From NCBI GenBank assembly GCA_947650285.1, contig CANTFL010001216.1, positions 62,001 to 126,000 of the forward strand: a stretch of 64,000 nt of DNA, given 5' to 3'. The stretch's first letter is position 1; every line of letters begins with the position of its first letter. The DNA is from Hyaloperonospora brassicae. Lineage: Eukaryota > Oomycota > Peronosporomycetes > Peronosporales > Peronosporaceae. Shown here in pieces: positions 12,661-22,258 of the stretch. The translations under genes and the position numbers were made by a program. The notes beneath the pieces are model-generated. The model had not been told where the DNA came from. It worked only from the letters and a program-made list of their open reading frames with translations, and did not search any database.

Positions 12661-14250
12661 TCATATAATATATGGCACTGGCCGATGGAACAACGTTGGT
12701 TACACAAAAAGATCCTTACTGAGCGGAATAATTAACCTCTCGCGGTTCTAAAACTAATGCTGGCGTGCGTTTGCAGTGACTAAGCATACGGTAACAAAGT
12801 TTTTTGAGTCATTCCATTCGGAACCCGAAGCCGTCTTTTTGCTGTTCCCTATACCACAGGTATGCGGGCTTCTTCATGACGGGGAGTGATTGGGTTTTAT
12901 AGACAGCACCTGTCATGCAAAGCTGGTTCGTTGACTTTGCTGTTGTGCAGAATAATAATAAATTGACTGCACCTCACTCCGACTGACCGCAAACAGCGTT
13001 TTCAGTAACAGCATCTCCGATACCTACTGCGCTATCTGGCCTAATCGTTTTGAACAAGATTGGCCAGCCATGTTTCCTCAAAAGTGTCGACGACTGAGCG
13101 ACGTCTTGAGCATCTTCGATGCAACCGATCTTTCAAATTGACTGGAGGTGCCGGATGTACTAAGTTGGCAGGATGGAGTGTGCGGGATCGTATACAATGG
13201 AGAAAATATCGGGCCTGACCGAAAAGACCTCATGTTATAAGCCAACACGGGATAATATATGAGTGCAATAGGCGATTGCAATAGCCTCAGTTGTCCAAGT
13301 CGTGCAACCCACGATATTTTGAGTAGGGTTGAGCCCGTTTTTTAGCCTTTACAAGGACGTCCAGGGAATATCGATTGATACGAGCGCAGACAAGTTCCGC
13401 AGATCAGCTGACACCCTTTCATTCTCGAACATGTATCATTAGCTCAACCACTTGTGTTTACTGTGTTCAATCCCTCGTTTGTCATCATGTGCAAAGCTGT
13501 CCTACATACGACCTGTATCGTGGTCAGCATATTGCTGTAAAGGTCCGTGCAGGTGTTGAAGGCACACGGACTCAGCTAAACACTACCTCTGAATGCCGCA
13601 GACCGCAACAATGGATTCTGTGTCGCGTGTTCGCAGTTGTTCTCTGCTGGTCGCACCAAATATTCTTCCGTGCTGGTGCCTCAAGAATGTGCTGTCTCTG
13701 AAACCATGTGGCCGCATCGACGGATGCTGTGTCGCGTGTTCGCAGTCGTTACCTCAAGTTCCAATCAAACGTTCTTTCGTGCTTACGCCTCAGCTAAAAG
13801 CATGCGGTTGATGCTCGTTATCTTCTGTCGGCGAACTAGCCACGAAATGGAGAACGTGATCCAGCATACGGTATCGCTGCTTGTTGCGAGAAAACAGGAT
13901 GTGGGTACCCCCTATGTTCCATCGATGTGCGTGCGGCTGGACGCCTCATTGCCAAAAAAAGATATCGGCTGTTGAGAACAGATGAATTTGACTTAACAAG
14001 AAGAGACTTACAAAGCGCGAGTTGTACAAAGACGCTGCAAACTTTACAGACAAGCTCGGTGCGATCAACATGCCCCCCCCTGCATGCGACCACCCGCTAA
14101 GTTCGTTGACATTTTCACTACTGATTGGCTCACCCACCATCTGCCTGGCCGACGACAGTCGCATTAGAAGCTCCGAAATCGTCCACCCTGCTATCCAGCA
14201 TCAACACGGAGCCTGTGCGCTCCATTACATGGCAAAAGTCGATGCTAGGT
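12661..14250. other. Intergenic DNA upstream of pectin lyase
   Basis: No gene recognised. Two related segments near 13610-13640 and 13725-13755 (both with GTGTCGCGTGTTCGCAGT) form a degenerate direct repeat of about 110 bp. The whole interval is repeated in inverse at about 42585-44175 with roughly 99% identity. Confidence 0.6.
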
Positions 14251-14266
14251 GGTCATTTCCAAATTA
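14251..14266 (+). promoter_or_regulatory. Oomycete initiator (Inr + flanking region) of pectin lyase
   Basis: GGTCATTTCCAAATTA fits the known oomycete core promoter consensus GCTCATTYYNCAWTTT at 13 of 16 positions. It lies 76-91 nt before the ATG at 14342, the usual distance for oomycete start sites. The same sequence precedes the right-arm gene at 42569-42584. Confidence 0.7.
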
Positions 14267-14341
14267 CCTTGCAGTGCATCACTTTTACTCCTTAGTCTCG
14301 GGCTAACGCAACAAACCACCACGGCTCTTAGTACCTTGAAG

Positions 14342-15652
14342 ATGTGCCGCATCCAGTACCTGTACACCTTCGCCGCAGCTCTCGCCTTTGCTGCCAAAAA
14401 CGCTGCAGGCGCTTTCACTGTTGGCTCTCCATTGGGTCTAGGCGCTGGCACGACGGGAGGATCTGGCGGAGACGTCGTGTACCCCACTTCGAACGCCGAG
14501 CTTGTGGCGTACCTGAACGACACCAGGCCGTTTGTGGTTGTCCTCAACCGGACTTTCGACTTTCGCGGAACTGAAGGCACGACCACCGAGATCGGTTGCC
14601 GACCGATCAAAACTCGCAGGTGCATTGCGGCGCGCAACGGCTTTCAGGGTCAAGATGTGATTCTCCAAGAAGGTGGCATGAAAAACACAGGCGGGTGCAC
14701 CAACGGCACGGAGGTGACGGTCACATACGATAACGCTGCTATCAGACGCGCGCTCGTGCGAGACAACAAGACCATCCGTGGCATTGGCAAGAATGGCGTG
14801 CTGATCGGCAAGGGACTGTCGCTGCGCAACAACGTGATCGTCCAGAACGTCCATATCACGGAACTGAATCCGCATTTTGTGTGGGGTGGTGACGCGATCT
14901 TTGTACCGGGCTCTAATGGCGGTACCACGGTGGGCAACAACGTCTGGCTCGACCACGTGAAGGTATCTCGCGTCGGCCGCCAAATGGTCGCGACGAACAG
15001 CGCTGGCGTGGCTGGAATGACCATCAGCAACTCGGACTTCGATGGACGCACGGACTTTTCGTCTTCTTGCGACGGACACCACTACTGGACTTTCCTTTTC
15101 TACGGAAGGAAAACGGCCATCAGCATGGTCAACAATTACGTGCATGGGACTTCTGGTCGTTCATTTAAAGCCGGGGGCGTGGAAGGTGTCAATGTCGTTG
15201 TGCACGCCGTCAACAACTATTGGGGCGACAACTCGGGTCACTCTTTTGATGTCAACGCCAACGGATACGTTCTCGCCGAAGGCAACTATTTCGACAACAC
15301 GACTCAGCCTTTGCTTCCGGGCACGAAAGGAGATTTGTATGCGTACAACGGCATGGACGATGCGGACTTGTGCACAAGCTACCTCGGTCGACCGTGCAAG
15401 GCGAATGTTCTGGTGAACAGCGGTGGCTTTACGTCACGCAATGGAGCCCTCGCCCTCGAGGCAATGAAAGCGTATCCGAACATCATCGACTACTCCTCGG
15501 TGTCGACTTCTACCAGCAATGTAGAAAAGCAACATGTGCTTCCGTTCGGTCTTCCAAACAGTACGAAAGCTTCCACGTTGTCCTCGACGAAAGACTTAGC
15601 CAAAGAGTGGGCCGAGACGACCGGCAACTTCGGCGTTGGAAAGCTGAACTAA
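14342..15652 (+). CDS. Secreted pectin lyase, polysaccharide lyase family 1 (left copy)
   Basis: 436-residue intronless protein. Pectin lyases cleave methyl-esterified pectin by beta-elimination outside the cell and help plant pathogens soften host walls. Residues 1 to about 22 form a signal peptide (MCRIQYLY followed by an Ala/Phe core, then AGAF). The N-terminal TTGG..VYPT and [13 protein letters not shown] segments and later CDGHHYW (from residue 243), HAVNNYWG and [10 protein letters not shown] are pectin-lyase rather than pectate-lyase signatures. WGGDA (Asp184), VWLDH (from 201), RVGRQ and SGRS place the expected acidic and arginine active-site positions of the family's beta-helix. The frame is open upstream only from a GTG, so the ATG at 14342, which follows the initiator and has A at -3, is chosen. 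GYP1-b begins about 100 bp downstream. It is almost identical to the right copy (two amino-acid differences). Confidence 0.92.
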   Translation: MCRIQYLYTFAAALAFAAKNAAGAFTVGSPLGLGAGTTGGSGGDVVYPTSNAELVAYLNDTRPFVVVLNRTFDFRGTEGTTTEIGCRPIKTRRCIAARNGFQGQDVILQEGGMKNTGGCTNGTEVTVTYDNAAIRRALVRDNKTIRGIGKNGVLIGKGLSLRNNVIVQNVHITELNPHFVWGGDAIFVPGSNGGTTVGNNVWLDHVKVSRVGRQMVATNSAGVAGMTISNSDFDGRTDFSSSCDGHHYWTFLFYGRKTAISMVNNYVHGTSGRSFKAGGVEGVNVVVHAVNNYWGDNSGHSFDVNANGYVLAEGNYFDNTTQPLLPGTKGDLYAYNGMDDADLCTSYLGRPCKANVLVNSGGFTSRNGALALEAMKAYPNIIDYSSVSTSTSNVEKQHVLPFGLPNSTKASTLSSTKDLAKEWAETTGNFGVGKLN

Positions 15653-15754
15653 CGTACGTCGTGTACATCGTGTAGCCCGTGATAATGTCGAATACCACCT
15701 TGATGTTGGACGTTGCTGTGGGAGGCCACATGGTTATATTTTGGACAGGTTGGT

Positions 15755-15759
15755 ATTGT
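15755..15759. repeat. Target-site duplication ATTGT beside GYP1-b
   Basis: ATTGT directly before the GYP1-b 5' LTR. In the right arm the same site reads ACAAT on the plus strand at 41076-41080 and is duplicated at 25242-25246 around GYP1-c. On the left arm the second copy after 23753 is missing; the sequence there is CTG and then LTR-B. Confidence 0.85.
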
Positions 15760-16151
15760 TGTAACGGGGCAGCCCGTTACATGGAAATTGTCATTTAGAA
15801 GATAATGACAATAAAGAATATTATGTTGAATATTCTTTCAACAATATCACCAATAGTGGTGATATTGATGGGTCGACATAAGAGTCTGTTCATTGGTTGA
15901 TATCTTGACGATATCAACCCACCAATCGCCGCAAGACGCGCGCAATGAGTGGTGACGAGACGTCACCATACACTCAGTTATATTAGTATAATTAAGTTAA
16001 GTCAAACAGAGAGACAGTGGTTAAAGACTTAATTATATTAATATAACAATTCTACTTCTACCTTATCTACGCTTCCTCGTTTGCCACGTGTACGTCTGTC
16101 GGGCGCACCAAAACCCTTGCGTTAAGTTCACGCAAGGGTGTGCCCCTTACA
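15760..16151 (+). repeat. GYP1-b 5' LTR, built from eight inverted repeats
   Basis: 392 bp, TG...CA. It consists of back-to-back inverted repeats: 15760-15768/15773-15781, 15787-15795/15804-15812, 15813-15822/15829-15838, 15842-15851/15858-15867, 15895-15904/15910-15919, 15951-15957/15961-15967, 15977-15997/16027-16047 (one mismatch) and 16113-16122/16130-16139. Arms are 7-21 bp and most are perfect. Confidence 0.93.
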
Positions 16152-16153
16152 CC

Positions 16154-16169
16154 TGGTAGCACTTTGTAG
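16154..16169 (+). other. GYP1-b primer-binding site
   Basis: TGGTAGCACTTTGTAG two bases after the 5' LTR, where minus-strand DNA synthesis should start from a tRNA ending GCUACCA. Confidence 0.8.
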
Positions 16170-16195
16170 CCCTTCCAAGGACCACAGCATCCAAC

Positions 16196-17368
16196 ATGAA
16201 CATGTTGGACGATGAAGAGACCTTTCACGCCACGCGTGAAGGGTTTACCCATTTGAGTGACATCGAATGGAGTGCGGTAGAACGAATGAGTTCTACCGTA
16301 GGCGAGTTCGCCATTAGCGCCATGTTGGAGTCTCTAGACAGAGACCAACAACATGCCGCTATAGCCAATTTCATTCAAAGTGAACTTGTCGCCGAAAGGT
16401 AGAAAGTAGCCTTGCTTCACCAGCAAGGCTCTCAACAGGCCGAGCAGTTGAGAGAACTCGGTGCTCAACAGACAGAGCTGTTGAGACAGCAGCACTTCCA
16501 TGCTGCTGTGGGCGGGACGACACATTCGCGTCGTTCCGAGGTCATGAAAGTTGACATCTCCAAGTACAGTGAAGTCCCGGAAGACTCCCTGTTACTGTGG
16601 TTTGTCGAACTCGACAGAGCCTTAAGGGCACGTCGTGTCGACAATGAGCAAATGAAACTCACATTTGCTCAAACTCACTTGGCAGGGCGTGTCAAAACTT
16701 GGTCCCTGGGGCTCGAGAGTAGCAACCCACATGTGTTTAGGTTGCTAGATGACTTCAAGTCCCGGCTCAGACAAACGTTTGAGCCGCCACGGGCTGAGTT
16801 CAGGGCTCGTTCAGAGCTCCTGAAACTCAAGCAGGGTAAGCGTGATGTGCACGCTTACGCTAAACATATAAGACGCCTCGCGAGTAGTATAACTGCAAAC
16901 CCAGTACATGAACACACGTTGATTATGGTGTTCATGCAAGGGCTCGCAGAAGGGCCCGTCAGGAGCCATCTGTTCCGCCTTGAGCTGAATACGCTGGAAG
17001 AAGCGATATCAGCCGCGGAACAGGAAGACTTTAGCATGAGACAGGCTCATGCTAGCTCAAACTCTTATCGTCCACCGAGACGACAAGAGATCGGAGGTCC
17101 AGAACCAATGGACCTCTGTTATGTTGAGAGCGAGAGAACTCGCTCTTCAAACAACAAGCGATTGCAGAAGTGCAATCGCTGTCAGAAGATAGGGCACTAC
17201 GCATATGAGTGTGGTCCTCCACGCCCAGTACCAAACAGTACTGAGCAAAATGGTCGTCCATTTGCCAGAAAGGGCAATGGGCGTGGGTCCAGCGCTGTTG
17301 CGAAACCGCAACAGCGTGACGGACCATCAAAAATGGTCGGTGTCAGTAGGGGCGGAGCGCCCTACTGA
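16196..17368 (+). pseudogene. GYP1-b gag with one internal TAG
   Basis: Gag starts at the ATG at 16196 (MNMLDDEETFHATREG). One in-frame TAG at 16400-16402 splits a 68-residue N-terminal part from a 318-residue remainder holding the capsid-like region and a CCHC knuckle (CNRCQKIGHYAYEC). GYP1-c reads GAG at that codon, so the stop is a point change, also seen in GYP1-a. Gag ends with TGA at 17366-17368 inside the conserved hairpin; the pol frame begins in +1 relative to gag instead of the -1 used by GYP2 and GYP3. Confidence 0.88.
17329..17367 (+). promoter_or_regulatory. GYP1-b remnant gag-pol frameshift signal
   Basis: A run of five A (17329-17333) followed by the hairpin CAGTAGGG (17344-17351) / CCCTACTG (17360-17367). 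GYP2 has six A then C at the equivalent place with pol in -1. With one A fewer, pol now lies in +1 and gag reads on to TGA within the hairpin. All three GYP1 copies share the five-A state. Confidence 0.6.
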
Positions 17369-20300
17369 TCCAGCAACCTCAAGAGAATTTGCAAATCTCT
17401 TGACGAAAGTTGCTCCAGATACACAATCATTGTGTGTCTCTGCACCTGGTGATGACGTTTCGCTCATCACCTTGAAGTTGGAAGCGACAAATGATTCGTC
17501 GCTTCGTGCCCTAGTAGACTGTGGGGCGTCGAACAACTTTGTTCGTCGTCAGTCACTAGAGGGTCGTAGGCTCAAGTTCGTTGAGCGCGACATTCCCTCA
17601 CGAGGATGACGGTGCGCCTTGCAACAGGCGCATCGATAACCGTTGAGAAACGTGTAGTAGGAATCCACTACACGTTAGAGGGCGAACAGTACGATGATGA
17701 CTTCATCGTACTGGATCTGGATGACAAATTTGATGTCATCCTGGGATTACCTTGGCTCAGAAGGTACGAGCCAAGGGTGAGCTGGCAGCATCGATCCGTG
17801 AAGATGCCTGCCGCTTGTTCATCAGATGGCCATCTGATGAACATCTTGGAGCGTCCACAAGCGTGTGGATGTACTGCGAGTGAGTGCGATGGCCTCACTT
17901 GCGGTACGGTCGTTAGCACGACTGCACAAGATCACAGTGTAGTTGATCACTACACTGTGGAGCAAGCTCCCGGCGGCTGTACATAAGTACAGGCTGCGCC
18001 GAAGGTCCACCACTCGAAGAAGTCGAGTGGACCGGGACATGGATGCATGCATAGCGGGAAGCGTCTTAGAAGAAAGAAACCTGTTGCTTGCAACGGGCAA
18101 CATGAAAATCCTAGGTCGACTGGAGAGTCGACCGTAGAGGATCGGTGCCTGACTGTGGTTGCACAGCCACAGTCGGAAGACGTCGAGGGAATAAGTCCCC
18201 ACGTACTTGAGGAAGGAATTCCTCAAGAGTCGCTTGCTGAGGGATTAGGCCCTCAGCAACCTGTGGAAGCAAGTTCCCAGGAAGAAACCGAGACGTTGAA
18301 CGTTTTGGTCAATGACGGATCAAGCGTAGGCGCTTATACGCTTGATCTGATTGTGCCTCCGAAGTTAACTTCGGAGATAACTCAGTTGCCAACGCTAGAA
18401 CCGAAACGGTTCTTGCGTGATCTGCGTAGTGGTAAAGTCAAGCAGATCTGCATACTCGTCACAGAGGATGAGTATGTGGACGATATTCGGTCGGCAACAG
18501 TATTTGCTGAGAACGAACGGGTTCTCAGCAGCTCATCGATGGACGAAAGTGTCCTCGATGAGAAGACTCGGATTGAGCGATACACGTCTCAATCCTGGGA
18601 GTCACTTCATGCAAATCTTATGTATAAGGATTTGGTCGAATTCAAGGACGTATTCCCTGAATCCGTACCTTGCGAGTTGCCTAAGGACAAATGCACTCGA
18701 CACGAGATCGAGATCAAACCGGGCTCGAAGTACTGTGTCATGAAACAGTGGCCACTGCCTCGTGAACAAGTACTAGCTATCGACAAGTTCTTTGCCGATC
18801 GCTTAGCAGCGGGCCATGTGAGGGAATCAACATCCCCTCACAGCTCTCCGACCTTCTGTGTGCGAAAGGCCACAAGGAATGGCGGATAGTGCACGCATTC
18901 AACAAGTTGAATGCTGCAACGGTACCGGCTCAGACGCCTATACCGAGAAAGGACGTCATCATGGATGGTATGTCAAAGAGTACCATCTTTTCGTCCATGG
19001 ATCTGATGGATGAATTCTATCAGATCCTCATGCGTGAACGGGACATCCCGTACACAGCAGTGAGCACCCCCAGCGGTATGCTGTGGGAGTAGCTAGTGAT
19101 GCCACAGGGGCTGAGCAATGCCCCTGAAACGTTCAACAGATGTGTTACAAATCTGTTGAGACCGGTGCGAGACTTCGCACCGAGTTACTTCGACGATGTG
19201 TTCGTCCATAGCCGGGATATGGACGGAAAGACGGACGTTGAAGTCCACCGAACTCAAATTCGTCAGGTTTTTAAACTTATGCGCAAGCATAAGTTGTACG
19301 CAAACCTCAAGAAGTGTATATTCGCGGCTAGCAAAATACCACTTCTTGGGTGCATCGTGGGTAAACACGGCGTACGCCATGATCCCGAAAAGATCAAGGC
19401 GATCACCGACTGGCCAGTGCCAGTCGATGTCAAGGGACTAAGGAAGTTCCTTGGACTAGCGGCGTACTTGCGCAAGTACTCGCGCAACTACGCCGAAATG
19501 ACGGTACATCTTTCTTGTTTACTCAAGAAAAATGTCAAGTGCTCATGGAACGCTGAGTGCCAGCGTTCCTTTGAAGGTATCAAGCGGAGCTTGATGCAGT
19601 CGCCGATCTTGATGCAGTCGCCCATCTTGGCGATTGCAGATCAGGACAGACCATTTCATGTGGTCTGTGACGCCAGCGATTTTGCGATCGGCTGTGTGTA
19701 AATGAAATTTGATGCAGATGGCGCAGGGCACGTCATCTGCTATCAATCGCGTCAGCTGCAACCAGCTGAGCGCAATTACCCAGTGCATGACAAGGAACTC
19801 CTTGCCATGAAGTACGAACTGGATAAGGTTCGCGTCTATCTCTTGGGAGATAGACCGTTTGTTGTCTACACGGACCATGCGTCATTACGCACGGCCGTAA
19901 ACAGCCCAGACCTCTCGCAAAGAATGGCGAGGTGGCTGTCTTTCATCGCGGAGTATAACTTCTCCGCGGAGTATAAACCAGGCCGGCTCGATGTCGTCGC
20001 TGATGCGCTTTCGCGCCGGCCCGATTTCGAGCCGGACGCACAATCCAACAGTGAGGATAAGCCCACTGTTGCGACACTGTCAGTCAGTGTCCCGTCGTCA
20101 AGTTTACTTGACGACGTACGAAATGCATACGCGGAAGATAAGGATCTTCTGCGATTGATGGATCATCTGGTGAATCCATCCAGTAAATCCATGAGGGATT
20201 TACCGGCTTTGTACCGATCCTCATCGGATCGGTATAGTACACGCAACGGATTGCTGTACTATACAGCTGTTGCCGGCGACACGCCTTGTGTCGTCGTACC

Positions 20301-22258
20301 CGCTCATCATGATTTGCGATTACGCATCATGTATGGGTGTCACGATGCCTCAACAGGCGGCCATCATGGTAGAGAAAAGACTTACCTCACGGTAAGTCGT
20401 GACTTTTACTGGCCACGCCAGTATCGGTTTGTCCGCAAGTACATACGTGCTTGCGAGGTTTGTCAACGGGTGAAGCCTAGTCCTTCACCCCGTGCGCCAT
20501 TGCAGCCTATGCCTGTTCCGACAGAGTGCTGGCAGTCCGTTTCTATTGACTTCGTCTTCGGGTTTCCCGAAGACGCTCACAAGAATAATGGTATTCTTGT
20601 GTTTGTTGACCGATTCAGCAAGATGGTCCATCTTGCTGCTGTTCCTGAGTCAATAAAGGCTCAAGGTTGTGCTCGTGTCTTTCTAGACACGGTCTTTAGA
20701 CTCCACGCGTTACCCCGTGAACTCGTATCCGACCGTGGCCCTCGGCTCACGGCGGCATTTTGGCAAACCGTGTTCCGTTCTCTTGGAACACGATTGAAGA
20801 TGTCCACTTCTGACCATCCAGAAACAGATGGTCAGACGGAACGTGCGAACCGTGTCCTCGAAGAGATTCTTCGAGGATATGTCCACTTGTTTCCGAGTTG
20901 GAGCGAATTCCTACCCATGGTGAAATTCGCCATCAATAATTCGGTGCATGCTTCCACACAGCACACACCGTTTTACGTGAATGGCCTACGCCATCCACGA
21001 GTGCCCACCCTTACAGAGTGTGACTCTTGGATAAGGGGGGAGGGACTCGCTCGAGAAAAAACCGTTTTGGCTCTTGCTCATCACGTGTCGACGCTAACGT
21101 CGTCACGTATGATGCCGATGTCGATCAGGTCGACATTGATGAAGAAGATCATCTCAATAATAGTGGCGACGCTATTACTGACTCGGATGATGATGACGAT
21201 GCTGGTATATTCAGCATCGCCAACGATTATGTCAGCGAGGAAGAATACAACCTCACTGAAGAAGAGAGCAATCTCTTAGCTGAACGCACGAAGCGCACTG
21301 AAAGACAAAACAACGAGTCAGCAGAGAACTTCCTGCTGACTCGAAAGGCGGTAGTTCGTTTCGTTCAGGACTCCATCGCAAACGCGGTGGACCGTCAGAA
21401 ACGGAACGCAGACAAGAATAAAATAGCAAATGTTCTTTCATTTAAGGTTAACGACCTAGTACTACTGTCTACGGTAAACTTACCTGGACATGCATCCACA
21501 AGTGTCGGTAGTAGTAAACTACTGCCGAAATACGTTGGGCCATTTCGAGTGTTGCATTGCAAGGGCAATGCATACACACTCGAATTGCCACGTAGGATGC
21601 GCACGCATCCTACGTTTTACGTGGGGAGGCTTAGGTCGTACTGTCAGTACGAGCCTTCTTCTTCCGATGAAAATAGCCCCCACGTTCAAGAACATCCATC
21701 AAGTTCTCGCGTTCGCGCTCCATACGATCCGTCTGGTCGCGCGGATATGATACCTCGGATCTCAACCGAGATATCCCCCGCGAGCTGTCGCCAGCTCGCC
21801 GTAAAGGGAGCGGGCATCCCGCTCGACCTGAAGCTGCGCTGTGGCATAATCGGCGTGATCTCTCGCCCGATCAGCCTCGTGATCCTTGCGGTTCTTCCGC
21901 ACGGTATCAGTCAAAGCGTAGCGCCGGTCGCGCTCGTGCTTCAAGTCATCGCGCAATTCATCGATTGCGCGATCCATCTCGTAAGGGTCGAGATGGTGAA
22001 CCGAATCATCTGGAGGAGGTCTTTCCTCCTCCACCACATCCTTTGGTGGATGCTCACGGTGATCAACGCTTTCTAGTGGAGCGTATCTTGAACCACCGTG
22101 ACGATTCAGGATCAAGGACGAGCTACCTCGTCCAGTGGCGGGGATATCCACCCTCTTGGAACAGCTGGGAGCTCCGCTCTCAGCTGTTGATGGATGTTGA
22201 AGGTCCCATCCGCCAGTATGACGAGACCCATCCGATTGGCCCTGTGGCCCATCGGTAA
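17334..22258 (+). pseudogene. GYP1-b pol: protease, RT, RNase H, integrase, chromodomain
   Basis: Domains in order: retropepsin (DCGAS near 17520, ILGLPW near 17740), variable linker (18047 on), RT (WPLPREQV, IFSSMDLMDEFYQ, MPQGLSNAP, YFDDVFVHSR near 19190), RNase H (VCDASDFAIG, TDHASL), integrase with HHCC zinc finger and catalytic Asp, Asp, Glu (SVSIDF, SDRGP, TDGQTERANR), GPF-like module (YVGPFRV) and chromodomain 21965-22258 ([16 protein letters not shown]). Lesions: frameshift near 17609, TAA 17984-17986, frameshift near 18870, TAG 19090-19092, TAA 19699-19701, frameshift near 21075 and a 1-nt loss near 21779. Chromodomains are thought to steer integration to marked chromatin. Confidence 0.92.

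Noticed and set aside
14249..14341. Upstream extension of pectin lyase from position 14249
   Set aside because: The codon is GTG, it overlaps the initiator motif, and the ATG at 14342 directly starts a signal peptide.
14438..15145. 235-codon ORF opposite pectin lyase (also 41753-42397 on the right arm)
   Set aside because: A shadow frame of a well-supported gene with no domain or independent support.
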